The notes beneath the pieces were generated by a model. It ran no database searches and was not told where the DNA came from. It saw nothing but the letters and a program-made list of their open reading frames with translations. A stretch of DNA of 64,000 nt from Candidatus Neomicrothrix sp. UBA2131 (GTDB taxonomy: Bacteria > Actinomycetota > Acidimicrobiia > Acidimicrobiales > MedAcidi-G1): NCBI GenBank assembly GCA_002329075.1, contig DCXR01000074.1, forward strand, positions 9,010 to 73,009, read 5' to 3'. Shown piece by piece: positions 26,373-35,683 of the stretch. The first letter of the stretch is position 1. Each line of letters begins with the position of its first letter. The position numbers and the translations under genes were made by a program.

Positions 26373-26726
26373 TCAGGCCTCGCCCTCGCCCCGCTGTCCG
26401 ACGAAGTAGCCCACACCGAAGTCGGGCGTCGAGAACGTGACCTCGCAACCGTCCGGGAAGTAGAAGAGGTCTCCCTTCGTGCCGGCGACCGTCTCGCCGG
26501 TGCAGTCGGTGATGTGCAGTTCACCGTCGATGACGAGCTTGATCTCGTGGTACGTGTAGGTGTAGGTCATCGATTCGCCGGCCTCGAGGCGGAAGATCCC
26601 CGCCGTGATGGCCTTGTCGGGGTCCTCCGACACGGCGAAGTCCTCGAGGAAGGCGTTGGCTTCGAACTCGTCCATGGCGGGAAGTTCCCGACCGAGGATC
26701 TTTCCCTTGTGCTGCATCGCGGGCAT
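26373..26726 (-). CDS. cupin-domain protein (EutQ-like)
   Basis: A 117-residue single cupin barrel. The ordered strands EAGESMTYTYTYHEIKLVIDGEL and GTKGDLFYFPDGCEVTF match the two cupin motifs, with His and Glu present in motif 1 (YHEIKLV). It resembles EutQ-type cupins of ethanolamine or acetate metabolism, but no eut genes are near. GGGGAG lies before the ATG. Function unknown; small-molecule binding or isomerisation is typical. Confidence 0.75.
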   Translation of the reverse strand: MPAMQHKGKILGRELPAMDEFEANAFLEDFAVSEDPDKAITAGIFRLEAGESMTYTYTYHEIKLVIDGELHITDCTGETVAGTKGDLFYFPDGCEVTFSTPDFGVGYFVGQRGEGEA

Positions 26727-26840
26727 TGCGGTTCTCCCCTGTCACTGTGTGGCACCCGTCGGAGCGGGACACTGATGCGGATCACGGTCAACCTACAGCC
26801 GGACTCACCGCCGGATGCGACGCACCCCTAGCCTCCGCAT

Positions 26841-27770
26841 GTGCCCACCGACCGGAAGATCCTCGTCACCGGCCTGACCGGCCAGATCGGCCATCCCGTG
26901 GCCCGGATCCTGGCGCAGGACAACGAGGTGTGGGGGGCCGCACGCTTCTCCGCCGAGGACAGCCGGGAGCGGGCCGAGTCGATCGGGGTCAGGACGGTCG
27001 CGGTCGACCTCGAGACCGGCGACTACACCGGACTCCCCGACGACTTCACCCACGTTGTGCACTTCGCCGCCTGGATGGGGCCCCGTCCCGACCACGAGCG
27101 GGCGCTGCGGGCCAACGCCGAGGCGACCGGGCTGCTGATGCAGCACTGCCGGTCGGCCGAGGCGTTCCTCATGGCATCCACCAACTCGGTGTACCGACCC
27201 AACGCCGACCCCTGCCACCGCTACACGGAGGACGATCCGCTCGGCGATCCGACCTCGCCGTTCAGCCCCACCTACTCGATGTCGAAGAACGCCCAGGAGG
27301 CCGTGGCCCGCACCATGTCCCGGGCACTCGGGCTGCGCACCACGATCGCCCGCATCAACGCCAGCTACGGCCCCAACGGCGGCCTGCCCGCCTACCACGG
27401 CGACTGGATGGCCGCCGGCCAGACGGTCCACCTGCGGGCACCCGGCCCCAACCCCTACAGTCCGATCCACGAGGACGACCTGGGCGCCCAGGTGGCGCCG
27501 CTGCTCGACGCCGCCTCGACGCCTGCCACGATCGTGAACTGGTGTGGCGACGACGTGGTGACCGCCGAGGAGTGGTGTGCCCTGTTCGGCGAATGCCTCG
27601 GCGTCGAGCCGGAACTCGTCTACGACGAGGTGCCCGGCAGCCAGCCCGGAAGCGCTGCCGACCCGACACGGCGCCTCGAACTCACCGGTCCGTGCACGGT
27701 GCCGTGGCGCGACGGCATGGCGGCGATGCTCGAAGCGCGCAGCGCCGGCGCCGCACCGGCCCGCAACTAG
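26841..27770 (+). CDS. NAD-dependent epimerase/dehydratase (extended SDR)
   Basis: A 309-residue extended SDR. It has TGLTGQIG at residues 10-17, FAAWMGP, the Ser-Thr-Asn segment MASTNSVY and the catalytic YSMSK. It ends with PYSPIHEDDLGAQ, typical of sugar-nucleotide epimerase/dehydratases and some steroid reductases. A TAGCCT -10 box is 6 bases before the GTG. Substrate unknown. It heads a same-strand run with the SnoaL-like, CoA-transferase and Nudix genes. Confidence 0.82.
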   Translation: MPTDRKILVTGLTGQIGHPVARILAQDNEVWGAARFSAEDSRERAESIGVRTVAVDLETGDYTGLPDDFTHVVHFAAWMGPRPDHERALRANAEATGLLMQHCRSAEAFLMASTNSVYRPNADPCHRYTEDDPLGDPTSPFSPTYSMSKNAQEAVARTMSRALGLRTTIARINASYGPNGGLPAYHGDWMAAGQTVHLRAPGPNPYSPIHEDDLGAQVAPLLDAASTPATIVNWCGDDVVTAEEWCALFGECLGVEPELVYDEVPGSQPGSAADPTRRLELTGPCTVPWRDGMAAMLEARSAGAAPARN

Positions 27771-27781
27771 GTTCGCCGACC

Positions 27782-28207
27782 ATGGAGGCACACGAACTCG
27801 AGGCCCTGGCCGACCGACTCGCCATCGAGGACCTCCTCACCCGCTACGCCAGCGCCGTCGACCGCCGCGACTGGGGCCTGTACCGCAGCGTCTTCACCGA
27901 CGACGCCCACATCGACTACACGTCGGCCGGCGGCATCGCCGGGTCCCTGGAGGAGGTCGTGGCGTTCCTCGAGGCCACGATGCCGATGTTCGAGATGACC
28001 CAACACCTGGTCGCCAACGTCGAAGTGCGGATCGACGGCGACACGGCGACCGTGTCGGCCATGTTCAACAACCCGATGAGGCTGCCGGACGGCGACGCCT
28101 GGTTCACCGGCGGCTGGTACCACCACGACCTCGTTCGCACAGGCGACGGCTGGCGCAGCCGGAACCTGCGCGAAGAGACCGCCTGGTTCGACCGGGCGCC
28201 GTTCTGA
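27782..28207 (+). CDS. SnoaL/NTF2-like protein
   Basis: A 141-residue NTF2-fold protein. The N-terminal helix (LADRLAIEDLLTRYASAVDRRDWGLY) and FTDDAHIDYT are typical of the SnoaL-like family common in aromatic and steroid catabolic clusters, where members act as isomerases, dehydratases or dioxygenase small subunits. A TAGGTT -10 box sits 8 bases before the ATG (leaderless), so the longer upstream frame is rejected. Specific reaction unknown. Confidence 0.78.
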   Translation: MEAHELEALADRLAIEDLLTRYASAVDRRDWGLYRSVFTDDAHIDYTSAGGIAGSLEEVVAFLEATMPMFEMTQHLVANVEVRIDGDTATVSAMFNNPMRLPDGDAWFTGGWYHHDLVRTGDGWRSRNLREETAWFDRAPF

Positions 28208-28242
28208 AACGCCCACGCTCCCTCCCGGCTACGTTCCCCGCC

Positions 28243-29430
28243 ATGCCCGGACCCCTAGACGGCATCCGCATCGTCGACTTCTCCGTTGCCCTGACCGGGC
28301 CGCTGGCCGCCGGCATGCTCGTCGACCAGGGTGCCGACTGCATCAAGGTGGAGCAGTCCCCGAACGGCGACCTGGTGCGCTGGCTCGGCACGTCCCTCGA
28401 AGGCATCTCCTCGATGTTCCAGATCGCCAACAGGGGCAAGCGCTCGGCCGCGATCGACCTCCAGCAGGCCGAGGGGCGGGCCATCGCACTCGACCTCGTC
28501 GCCGACGCCGACGTGGTCGTCCAGAACTTCCGTCCGGGGGTGGCCGAGCGCCTCGGGATCGCCTACGCAGACGTTGCCGCCGTCGTACCCGACGTCGTCT
28601 ACGCCGACATCACGGGCTTCGGACCGACCGGTCCAGCCAGTAGCCGGCGCGTCTACGACACGGCCATCCAGGCCGCCTCCGGCCTGGTCGCCAGCCAGAC
28701 GGGGGTCAACGACGACCGGCCGAGGCTGCTCAAGCAGTTGATCGCCGACAAGGTCACCGCCTACACGGCCTGCCAGGCGATCACCGCAGCCCTGCTCGCC
28801 CGCGAGCGGGGCCAGGGCGGGCAGCACCTCGAACTCTCGATGCTGGACGCCTGCATCGCATTCCTGTTCGTGGATGCCGCCGACCATGAGATCGTGCTGG
28901 ACGGCGACCACTCGGGGCCCCAGTGCGTCGCTGCCAACAACACGCCCCTCGAACTGGCCGACGGGTTCGCCACCATCGCCGTGCCGGGAGACCTGGAGTT
29001 CCACGGTATGGCGGCCGCCTTCGGCGTGGACACCTCCGACCCCGACCTGGCCACGCTCCACGACCGCTTGCGCCATCCGGAGAAGGCGCGTGCGATCCAC
29101 AGGGCGGTCAGGGAGGCCTCCCCTTCCATGACCATCGCCGAGGCGGAGGCCTTCCTCGACACCCTGGGTGTGCCGTTCGGCGTCGTGCGCGCCGTGGACG
29201 AGGTCGCCGAGGATCCCCAGGTGCTGGCCAACGAACTGTTCGAGGAACACGACCACCCCGTTGCGGGTCGAATCCGCCAGCACCGTCCCCCGACACGGTT
29301 CCACGGCACGCCCGCCGAGCTCCGGGAACGGTCGGCACCGACCCTCGGCCAGCACACCGAAGAGGTCGTGGCCGAAACCGGACGCGGTGACCGGCTCGCC
29401 GAGCTCCGTTCGGCAGGAGTGGTCGGATGA
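28243..29430 (+). CDS. CaiB/BaiF family CoA-transferase
   Basis: A 395-residue type III CoA-transferase. It has VDFSVALTGPLAAGMLVDQGAD at the N-terminus, NRGKRSAAIDL and VVVQNFRPGVAERLGI. The catalytic Asp sits in LELSMLDACIA. The family moves CoA between carboxylic acids through aspartyl-CoA anhydride. Substrate not predictable. A TACGTT -10 box lies 7 bases before the ATG. Its stop overlaps the Nudix gene start. Confidence 0.88.
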   Translation: MPGPLDGIRIVDFSVALTGPLAAGMLVDQGADCIKVEQSPNGDLVRWLGTSLEGISSMFQIANRGKRSAAIDLQQAEGRAIALDLVADADVVVQNFRPGVAERLGIAYADVAAVVPDVVYADITGFGPTGPASSRRVYDTAIQAASGLVASQTGVNDDRPRLLKQLIADKVTAYTACQAITAALLARERGQGGQHLELSMLDACIAFLFVDAADHEIVLDGDHSGPQCVAANNTPLELADGFATIAVPGDLEFHGMAAAFGVDTSDPDLATLHDRLRHPEKARAIHRAVREASPSMTIAEAEAFLDTLGVPFGVVRAVDEVAEDPQVLANELFEEHDHPVAGRIRQHRPPTRFHGTPAELRERSAPTLGQHTEEVVAETGRGDRLAELRSAGVVG

Positions 29431-30176
29431 GCGACGGGACCCGGGAGGAGCGACGCTACGACGCCTGGGTACGCCAGCACGCCGAGGCCGGAACCACGGA
29501 GTTGATCCCGGCGGCAACGGTGCTGGTCCTCCGGGACGGCGCCGACGGCCTCGAGGTCCTGATGCTGCGCAAGAACTCGAAGATCGCCTTCGGGGGCATG
29601 TGGGTGTTCCCGGGGGGCCGCATCGACGACGAGGACAACGTCCCGGGCGACGACGGCGAGCCCGATGAGTTGGCGACAGCGGGTCGGGCGGCCGTCCGCG
29701 AGGCGGCCGAGGAGGCCCGTATCGCGGTCGACCCCGAAGCCCTCGTCTGGTTCTCGTACTGGGTGCCCCCGCCCATCACGCCAAAGCGATTCTCGACGTT
29801 CTTCTTCGCCACCCGGGCGGCCCCGGGCCCGGACGGGGTCGTGGAGATCGACGACGGCGAGATCGTGGACCATGCCTGGATGACCCCTGCCGGGGCGATG
29901 GCCCGAAGGGATGCCGCCGAGATCGAGTTGGCGCCGCCCACCTGGGTGAGCCTGAACCTGCTGTCGACATGGACCACGGTCGGAACTGCGCTCGAGGCGC
30001 TGGCCGACCTGGACCCCGAGTTCTACGAGACGCACATCGGCCGATCCGACGACGGCGCCGTGGCGATGTGGTCGGGCGACGCCGGCTACGAGACCGACGA
30101 CCCGTCGCAGGACGGCCCCCGCCACCGGCTCACCATGAGCGACGGCGGCTACGTCTACGAGCGCACCGGTTGCTGA
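29427..30176 (+). CDS. Nudix hydrolase (NUDT7/NUDT19-like)
   Basis: A 249-residue Nudix protein. The conserved block MWVFPGGRIDDED, an acidic insertion, then AAVREAAEEARI gives the G...REXXEE catalytic motif split by an insertion, as in NUDT19-type CoA diphosphatases. A C-terminal YVYERTGC follows. The family link to CoA suits the overlapping CoA-transferase gene (ATGA), with which it is translationally coupled. Coenzyme A hydrolysis is an inference. Confidence 0.83.
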   Translation: MSDGTREERRYDAWVRQHAEAGTTELIPAATVLVLRDGADGLEVLMLRKNSKIAFGGMWVFPGGRIDDEDNVPGDDGEPDELATAGRAAVREAAEEARIAVDPEALVWFSYWVPPPITPKRFSTFFFATRAAPGPDGVVEIDDGEIVDHAWMTPAGAMARRDAAEIELAPPTWVSLNLLSTWTTVGTALEALADLDPEFYETHIGRSDDGAVAMWSGDAGYETDDPSQDGPRHRLTMSDGGYVYERTGC

Positions 30177-30201
30177 GCCGCACGGCCCTACCATCTCCCG
30201 C

Positions 30202-32529
30202 GTGAGCACCGACACCCTTTCCGGCCTGACCGCAGCAGAGGTCGCCCAGCGGGTCGCCGATGGGCGGGTCAACGACGTGCCGGACGCCCCGGTCCGCACC
30301 ACCCGGCAGATCCTGCGGGCCAACGTGCTGACCCCGGTCAACGCCATCATGGGCACGCTGCTGGTGCTGATCCTGGTGGCCGGCCACCCGAGTGACGCCC
30401 TCTTCGCCGGGGTCATCGTCTCGAACAGCGTGATCGGGGTGGTCCAGGAACTACGTGCCCGTCGCACGCTGACAGCCCTGGCGGTGCTCTCGGCGCCGAA
30501 GGCCCGGGTGGTCCGCGACGGCTCCACCACGGAGGTCGGCGTTTCGGAGGTCGTGGCCGACGACCTGCTCGAACTCTCCCCGGGCGATCAGGTCGTGGTC
30601 GACGGCGAGGTCGTCGCCGCCCACGGCCTGGCCTTGGACGAGTCGCTGCTGACCGGCGAGGCGGACGCCGTCGACAAGGAGGTCGGCGACGACGTGTTGT
30701 CCGGCAGCTTCGTGTCGTCGGGCTCCGGCCACATGCGGGCGACCCGGATCGGCGCCGACGCATACGCAGCGTCCCTGGCCGACGAGGCCCGCCGCTTCAC
30801 CCTCGCCAACAGCGACCTCCGGAACGGCGTGAACCTCATCCTGCGTGGGCTCACCGTCATCATCCCGCCGGCCTCGCTGCTGCTGCTCGCCCGCCTGCTC
30901 GTCGAGGAGGACCACTGGCAGGAGGCGCTGCGCGGCACGGTCGCCGCCGCTGTGGCGATGGTCCCCGACGGCCTGGTGCTGCTGACCAGCCTGTCGTTCA
31001 TCGTCGGCGTGGTCGCCCTGGCCCGGCGACAGGCGCTGGCCAAGGAACTGGCGTCGGTCGAACTGCTGGCCAGGGTCGACGTACTGTGCCTGGACAAGAC
31101 CGGGACCATCACAACCGGCGAGATCTCGTTCGCCGGACTCGAGCCGCTGGGCGGTTCATCCGAACAGGACGCCGCCTCGGCACTGGGCGCCCTGGCCGCC
31201 GCCGATCCCAGTCCCAATCCGACGTTGGCCGCGATCGCCGCCGCCCACGGCGACCCGGGCTGGCAGGTCGAAGACGCACTCCCCTTCTCGTCGGCCCGCA
31301 AGTGGGCGTCCGCCACCTTCGAGGGGCATGGCCTCCACCACCTCGGCGCCCCCGACATCCTCCTGCCCGACGACGACGAGGTCCGTGCCCGCGTCGCCGC
31401 CCACGCCGGGGAGGGCCGGAGGGTCCTGGCACTCACCCGCAGCGACGCCGTCGGCCCCGGCGAGCCCGAGTCGCTCCCCGCCGAGCGGCAACCGGTCGCC
31501 CTGGTGCTGCTCGAGGACACCGTCAAGCCCGACGCCCGCGAGATCCTCGACTACCTCGTCGCACAGGGCCTCGAACTCAAGGTCATATCGGGCGACCACC
31601 CCGCGACCGTGGCGGCCGTGGCGAGGAGGGCGGGCGTTCCCAGCGCCGAGGACGGCATCGACGCCGGGACGCTCCCCGACGACCCGGACGAGTTGGCCGA
31701 CATGGTCGACGGACAGGCGGTGTTCGGCCGCGTCACCCCACACCAGAAGCGGGCCATGGTCGAGGCACTGCAGTCGCGGGGCCATACCGTCGCCATGACC
31801 GGTGATGGCGTCAACGACGTGCTGGCCCTCAAGGACGCCGACATGGGGATCGCCATGGGGTCCGGCAGCGAGGCCACCCGGGCCGTCGCCCAACTCGTGC
31901 TCCTCGACGACCGGTTCGGCACCCTCCCCCGGGTGCTCGACGAGGGACGTCGCGTCATCAACAACATCGAGCGGGTCGCCAACCTGTTCATCACCAAGGC
32001 CGCCTACGCCATCCTGCTCACCGCCCTCATCGGCCTGCTCGGGGCTCCCTTCCCGTTCCTTCCCAAGCAGCTCACCCTGATCGGCACGTTCTCGATCGGG
32101 GTACCGGGTTTCTTCCTCGCCCTCGCCCCCGACACCTCGCTGGTCAGGAAGGGGTTCCTGCCGCGGGTCCTGTGCTTCTCGTTGCCGACCGGGGTTGCTG
32201 CCGCCATCGCCACCTTCGTCTGCTACGAGTCCGTCCGCGCCGGCGAGGCCACCCTTGCCGAGGCCCGGACGACCGCCACGATGACCCTCCTGGCGCTCGG
32301 CCTCGTCATCCTCCTGTCGATCGCCCGGCCACTCCGGCCGTGGAAGCTGGGCCTGGCGCTGGCCATGGGATGCTCCTACGTGCTCGTCATGGTGCTGGAG
32401 GTAGGCCGCGACTTCTTCGAACTGGACGCTCCCCCGACCGCCGCCTGGGTGATCGCCGCTACCTGTGTGGCGGTCGGGGGCGTTGCCATCGCCATGGCCC
32501 CACGGCTGGCCAACCGCCTTTTCGGCTAG
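30202..32529 (+). CDS. cation-transporting P-type ATPase (CtpE-like)
   Basis: A 775-residue P-type ATPase in the inner membrane. Motifs in order: LLTGEADAV in the actuator domain, the phosphorylated Asp in CLDKTGTITTGE, and GDGVNDVLALKDADMGIAMG at the hinge. About ten membrane helices, four of them after the hinge, are seen. No N-terminal heavy-metal domain. The overall layout, with MVPDGLVLLTSL before the phosphorylation site, resembles mycobacterial CtpE, described as a calcium importer; the ion is not certain. A TACCAT -10 box lies 7 bases before the GTG. Confidence 0.87.
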   Translation: MSTDTLSGLTAAEVAQRVADGRVNDVPDAPVRTTRQILRANVLTPVNAIMGTLLVLILVAGHPSDALFAGVIVSNSVIGVVQELRARRTLTALAVLSAPKARVVRDGSTTEVGVSEVVADDLLELSPGDQVVVDGEVVAAHGLALDESLLTGEADAVDKEVGDDVLSGSFVSSGSGHMRATRIGADAYAASLADEARRFTLANSDLRNGVNLILRGLTVIIPPASLLLLARLLVEEDHWQEALRGTVAAAVAMVPDGLVLLTSLSFIVGVVALARRQALAKELASVELLARVDVLCLDKTGTITTGEISFAGLEPLGGSSEQDAASALGALAAADPSPNPTLAAIAAAHGDPGWQVEDALPFSSARKWASATFEGHGLHHLGAPDILLPDDDEVRARVAAHAGEGRRVLALTRSDAVGPGEPESLPAERQPVALVLLEDTVKPDAREILDYLVAQGLELKVISGDHPATVAAVARRAGVPSAEDGIDAGTLPDDPDELADMVDGQAVFGRVTPHQKRAMVEALQSRGHTVAMTGDGVNDVLALKDADMGIAMGSGSEATRAVAQLVLLDDRFGTLPRVLDEGRRVINNIERVANLFITKAAYAILLTALIGLLGAPFPFLPKQLTLIGTFSIGVPGFFLALAPDTSLVRKGFLPRVLCFSLPTGVAAAIATFVCYESVRAGEATLAEARTTATMTLLALGLVILLSIARPLRPWKLGLALAMGCSYVLVMVLEVGRDFFELDAPPTAAWVIAATCVAVGGVAIAMAPRLANRLFG

Positions 32530-32564
32530 CGTTCCGCCCGGCGAACGGCCACGAAGGGGCGCAC

Positions 32565-33833
32565 ATGCCGGAAACCGACCAGGGACTCTTCGCCACCGCG
32601 CTGGCGCAGTTCGAGCGTGGGGCCGAGTTGGTGGGCATGCCCGCCGACCTCCGGTCGATCATCTCGCAGCCCAAGAACGAGATCATCGTCAACTTCCCCG
32701 TCCGCATGACCGACGGGAGCTTCCGGGTCTTCCGCGGCTACCGCATCCAGCACAGCAACCTGTTGGGCCCCTACAAGGGGGGCGTCCGGTTCCACCCGGC
32801 GGTCGACCTCGACGAGGTCAAGGCACTGGCCTCCTGGATGACCTGGAAGTCGGCCCTCTGCGAAATCCCGTTCGGTGGGGCCAAGGGTGGCATCTCCTTC
32901 AGCCCCCGCGACCACGACGAGGACGAGCTGGAACGCATCGTCCGCCGGTTCACCCACAGCCTCGGCGCCAACATCGGTCCCGACCACGACATCCCGGCCC
33001 CGGACCTCGGCTCGAACGCCCAGTCGATGGTCTGGATGATGGACACCTATGCCAACTCGACCGGCGCCACCGAGCGCCAGAACGTGAAACGGGTCGTCAC
33101 CGGAAAGACGCTCGAGACCGGCGGCAGCCCCGGCCGGGACAAGGCCACCGGTCAGGGTGTGGTCTTCTGCCTGCAGCACTGGGCCGACGAGGTCGGGTTC
33201 GACCTCTCGAGTGCCACGGTCGCGATCCAGGGCTGGGGCAACGTCGGGAGCGCCACCGGCCGCATTCTGCAGGTCCACGGGACGACGGTGACCGCCGTTG
33301 CCGACCATCAGGGCGCCGTCGCCGACGAGGACGGGATCGACGCCTTCGAGCTCACCGACTGGGTGCGCGAGCGGGGCACCGTGAAGGGCTTTCCAAGGGC
33401 CGGCTGGATCGACAACGACGACTTCTGGTCGTCCGACGTCGACATCTTCGTTCCGGCAGCGATCGAGAACCAGGTCCGCGCCGACAACGCCCCGATGATC
33501 CGTGCAAAGGTCATCGTCGAGGCTGCCAACGGGCCGACGACCCTCGAGGCCGAGCGCCTTCTCCAGGACCGGGGCGTCGAGATCCTCCCCGACATCCTCG
33601 TGAACGCCGGAGGCGTCATCGTGTCGTACTTCGAGTGGGTGCAGAACCGCTCGGCTCAGCGCTGGTCGCTCGACGACGTCGACTACAGGTTGCGGGACGT
33701 GCTCTGGAGGGCATGCGACACCGTCGCCGAGGCGCGCAGGGACTACGAGGTCGAATCCCGCCGGGATGCCGCCTACGCCGTGGCCCTCAGCCGCCTCCAG
33801 GCCGTGTACCAGCAGCGCGGCATCTTCCCCTGA
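32565..33833 (+). CDS. Glu/Leu/Phe/Val dehydrogenase (glutamate dehydrogenase type)
   Basis: A 422-residue amino acid dehydrogenase: GPYKGGVRFHP, the catalytic Lys region MTWKSALCEIPFGGAKGG, and the Rossmann motif GWGNVGSATG followed by DHQGA. It interconverts an amino acid and its oxo acid with ammonia; NAD-linked glutamate dehydrogenase is most likely from length and motifs. AGGGGC precedes the ATG by 4 bases, with a TAGCGT box at 32526-32531 giving a short leader, unlike most neighbours. Confidence 0.9.
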   Translation: MPETDQGLFATALAQFERGAELVGMPADLRSIISQPKNEIIVNFPVRMTDGSFRVFRGYRIQHSNLLGPYKGGVRFHPAVDLDEVKALASWMTWKSALCEIPFGGAKGGISFSPRDHDEDELERIVRRFTHSLGANIGPDHDIPAPDLGSNAQSMVWMMDTYANSTGATERQNVKRVVTGKTLETGGSPGRDKATGQGVVFCLQHWADEVGFDLSSATVAIQGWGNVGSATGRILQVHGTTVTAVADHQGAVADEDGIDAFELTDWVRERGTVKGFPRAGWIDNDDFWSSDVDIFVPAAIENQVRADNAPMIRAKVIVEAANGPTTLEAERLLQDRGVEILPDILVNAGGVIVSYFEWVQNRSAQRWSLDDVDYRLRDVLWRACDTVAEARRDYEVESRRDAAYAVALSRLQAVYQQRGIFP

Positions 33834-33876
33834 TCCGATCCCGGGAGGTCGCCCGGGCGTTGCTACGGTCGACCCC

Positions 33877-34530
33877 ATGGGCACCCGGACGCTTGTGTGT
33901 GGCGCCGGAGGCCTGTACGACGAACTGGTCGCCCGGCTTCGTGCACGTGGCCACCTCGTCGAGACCCTGGGTCTTTCGTCGCTGGCCGCCCGGCCCACTG
34001 CCGAAACGGCCGTGGACACCGCCGCCGCCGCACTGGGGACCGTGGACCTCCTGGTCCACGTGCTGGAGTCCCCGGGGCAGCCGATCCCCCTGGTCGACCT
34101 CTCGACCGACGACTGGGTGGCCGTCTGCGAGGATCCGATGGTGGGCGCCCTCCACCTGCTCCAGGCCTGTCGCCCGCACCTCGGCCCCGGCAGTCGGGTC
34201 GTCCATGTGGTGCCCACCTCCGCCATGGGAGGCGCACCGGGGTTCGCCGCCACGGCGACGGCGGCCGAGGGCATCCGGGCCCTGAACAAGAGCGCTGCCC
34301 GCCAGTGGGGCACCGATGGGATCACGACCGCCGTGGTCGCCGCAGCCCCCGAACTGCTCATCGGTCCGGCGGCGAGCTCGTCGGGTGGTGCCCTCTCCGG
34401 CCCGGCACTCGGACGCACCGGCGGGGCGGAGGACCTGGCCGGGATCATCGACACCCTGGCCTCACCCGACGCCGCCTTCACGAGCGGGTCGACGATCGTT
34501 GCCGATGGCGGCACCTGGATGGCGCCGTGA
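33877..34530 (+). CDS. degenerate short-chain dehydrogenase-like protein
   Basis: A 217-residue SDR-fold protein. The cofactor loop is reduced to VCGAGGLYD and the NNAG motif to HVLESPG. The catalytic region reads VPTSAMGGAPGFAATATAAEG, with no YXXXK. The end, TSGSTIVADGGTWM, is typical SDR. Catalysis by the usual mechanism is therefore unlikely. It starts 7 bases after a TACGGT -10 box and overlaps the intact SDR behind it (GTGA), so it may be a structural partner in a heteromer. That role is inference. Confidence 0.78.
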   Translation: MGTRTLVCGAGGLYDELVARLRARGHLVETLGLSSLAARPTAETAVDTAAAALGTVDLLVHVLESPGQPIPLVDLSTDDWVAVCEDPMVGALHLLQACRPHLGPGSRVVHVVPTSAMGGAPGFAATATAAEGIRALNKSAARQWGTDGITTAVVAAAPELLIGPAASSSGGALSGPALGRTGGAEDLAGIIDTLASPDAAFTSGSTIVADGGTWMAP

Positions 34531-35303
34531 GCAAGGACCTCGATGCGGGACTGCTCGGGGGCCGGGTGGCGCTGATCACGGGCGGCGGCGCCGGCATCGG
34601 CCTCGGAATCGCCACGGCGATGGCGAGGGAGGGTGCTGCAGTGGTGCTCGCCGCCCGCCGGATCGAGAACGGCGAGCCGGCCGCCGAGGCGCTCCGGGAC
34701 GCCGGGCACCGGGCGCTCTGCGTGCGCTGCGACGTCACCAGCCGGATCGACCTGGAATCCGCCGTGGCCGCCACGATCGACGGGTTCGGCCACCTGGACT
34801 GCTTCGTCCACAACGCCGTCGGTGGCAGCGTCGCCCCGGGCCCGATCGAAGGGATGGACGACGGCTGGCCAGGCCTGCTCGCCACGACGGTGAGGGCCTC
34901 GTTCGACGCCGCCCAGGTGGCGCACCCACACCTCGCCGCCGCCGGGGGCTCGTTTCTCCTACTGACCTCGGCGGCGGGCATGGAGGGCAGCGCCAGCCTG
35001 CCCGCCTACGCCATGGTCAAGGCGTCACAGCGGGCGCTTGCGAAGAGCCTCTCCCAGGAGTGGGGGCCGGCAGGGATCCGCGTGAACTGCATCGCCCCCG
35101 TCGCCCGTACGCCGGCCATGGATCGCGCCTACAGGGCCAACCCGGACCTCGAGGAGCGACTGCTGGAACGGACGCCGCTTCGACGGATCGGTGACCCGAC
35201 CGATGACATCGGACCGGTGGCGGTGTTCCTCACCAGCGACCTGGCCCGGTTCGTGACCGGCCAGACGATCGTGGCAGACGGTGGGGGGTTCCTGGGGCTC
35301 TGA
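34527..35303 (+). CDS. short-chain dehydrogenase/reductase
   Basis: A 258-residue classical SDR: TGGGAGIGLG, HNAVGG in place of NNAG, Ser in TSAAG, YAMVK, and a final TGQTIVADGGGF. Its GTG overlaps the stop of the degenerate SDR upstream. The pair may form a mixed dimer or tetramer. The substrate is unknown. Confidence 0.85.
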   Translation: MSKDLDAGLLGGRVALITGGGAGIGLGIATAMAREGAAVVLAARRIENGEPAAEALRDAGHRALCVRCDVTSRIDLESAVAATIDGFGHLDCFVHNAVGGSVAPGPIEGMDDGWPGLLATTVRASFDAAQVAHPHLAAAGGSFLLLTSAAGMEGSASLPAYAMVKASQRALAKSLSQEWGPAGIRVNCIAPVARTPAMDRAYRANPDLEERLLERTPLRRIGDPTDDIGPVAVFLTSDLARFVTGQTIVADGGGFLGL

Positions 35304-35317
35304 GCCCGGGTGGAGCC

Positions 35318-35683
35318 TCAGTTCGCCCGGGCGAGTGCGGCGGCGGCCCGTTGGGCGGCCACCTGACGACGACCAATGATGGGCGTGGTCGGGGCGAAGC
35401 CGGCGGTGGCGCGCTCGGACTCGGATTCGCCACCCCAGTAGCCCAACTCGCGGTTCTGGCGGGCGTAGTTCTTGCAGGAACCGGCGACGGGGCAGGCATC
35501 GCACAGTTGGTTGGCCTTGGCCTCCCGTCGGACCCGGGCCTCGGGGCGTTCGGCGAAGGGGGCGAAGAACAGGTCGCTCTCCCCATGGCAGGCGGCGGCG
35601 TCGACCCAGGTCATCCGGTCGTCCGCCAGCAGGATCGCTGCTGCCACGGTCAGGTCATCGATGCGGGTAGCCAGGTCGGTCAT
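35318..35683 (-). CDS. WhiB family iron-sulfur transcription regulator
   Basis: A 121-residue Wbl protein, a family confined to Actinomycetota and their phages. The four [4Fe-4S] cysteines are in AACHGES and LCDACPVAGSC (C, then CX2CX5C). The G[V/I]WGG-type turn reads GYWGG and is followed by a short basic tail (GRRQVAAQRAAAALAR) for DNA contact. Such proteins bind a sigma factor and respond to redox or nitric oxide. GGAGA lies before the ATG. It is read away from the mesaconyl-CoA hydratase-like gene. Subclass not assigned. Confidence 0.92.
   Translation of the reverse strand: MTDLATRIDDLTVAAAILLADDRMTWVDAAACHGESDLFFAPFAERPEARVRREAKANQLCDACPVAGSCKNYARQNRELGYWGGESESERATAGFAPTTPIIGRRQVAAQRAAAALARAN

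Noticed and set aside
26726..27781. Long N-terminal extension of the SnoaL-like frame
   Set aside because: It lies over the epimerase gene in another frame and is Arg/Pro-rich; the TAGGTT box at 27768-27773 marks the real start at 27782.
32526..34931. 801-codon open frame on the minus strand opposite glutamate dehydrogenase and SDR genes
   Set aside because: Covers three well-supported genes on the other strand and encodes no known fold.
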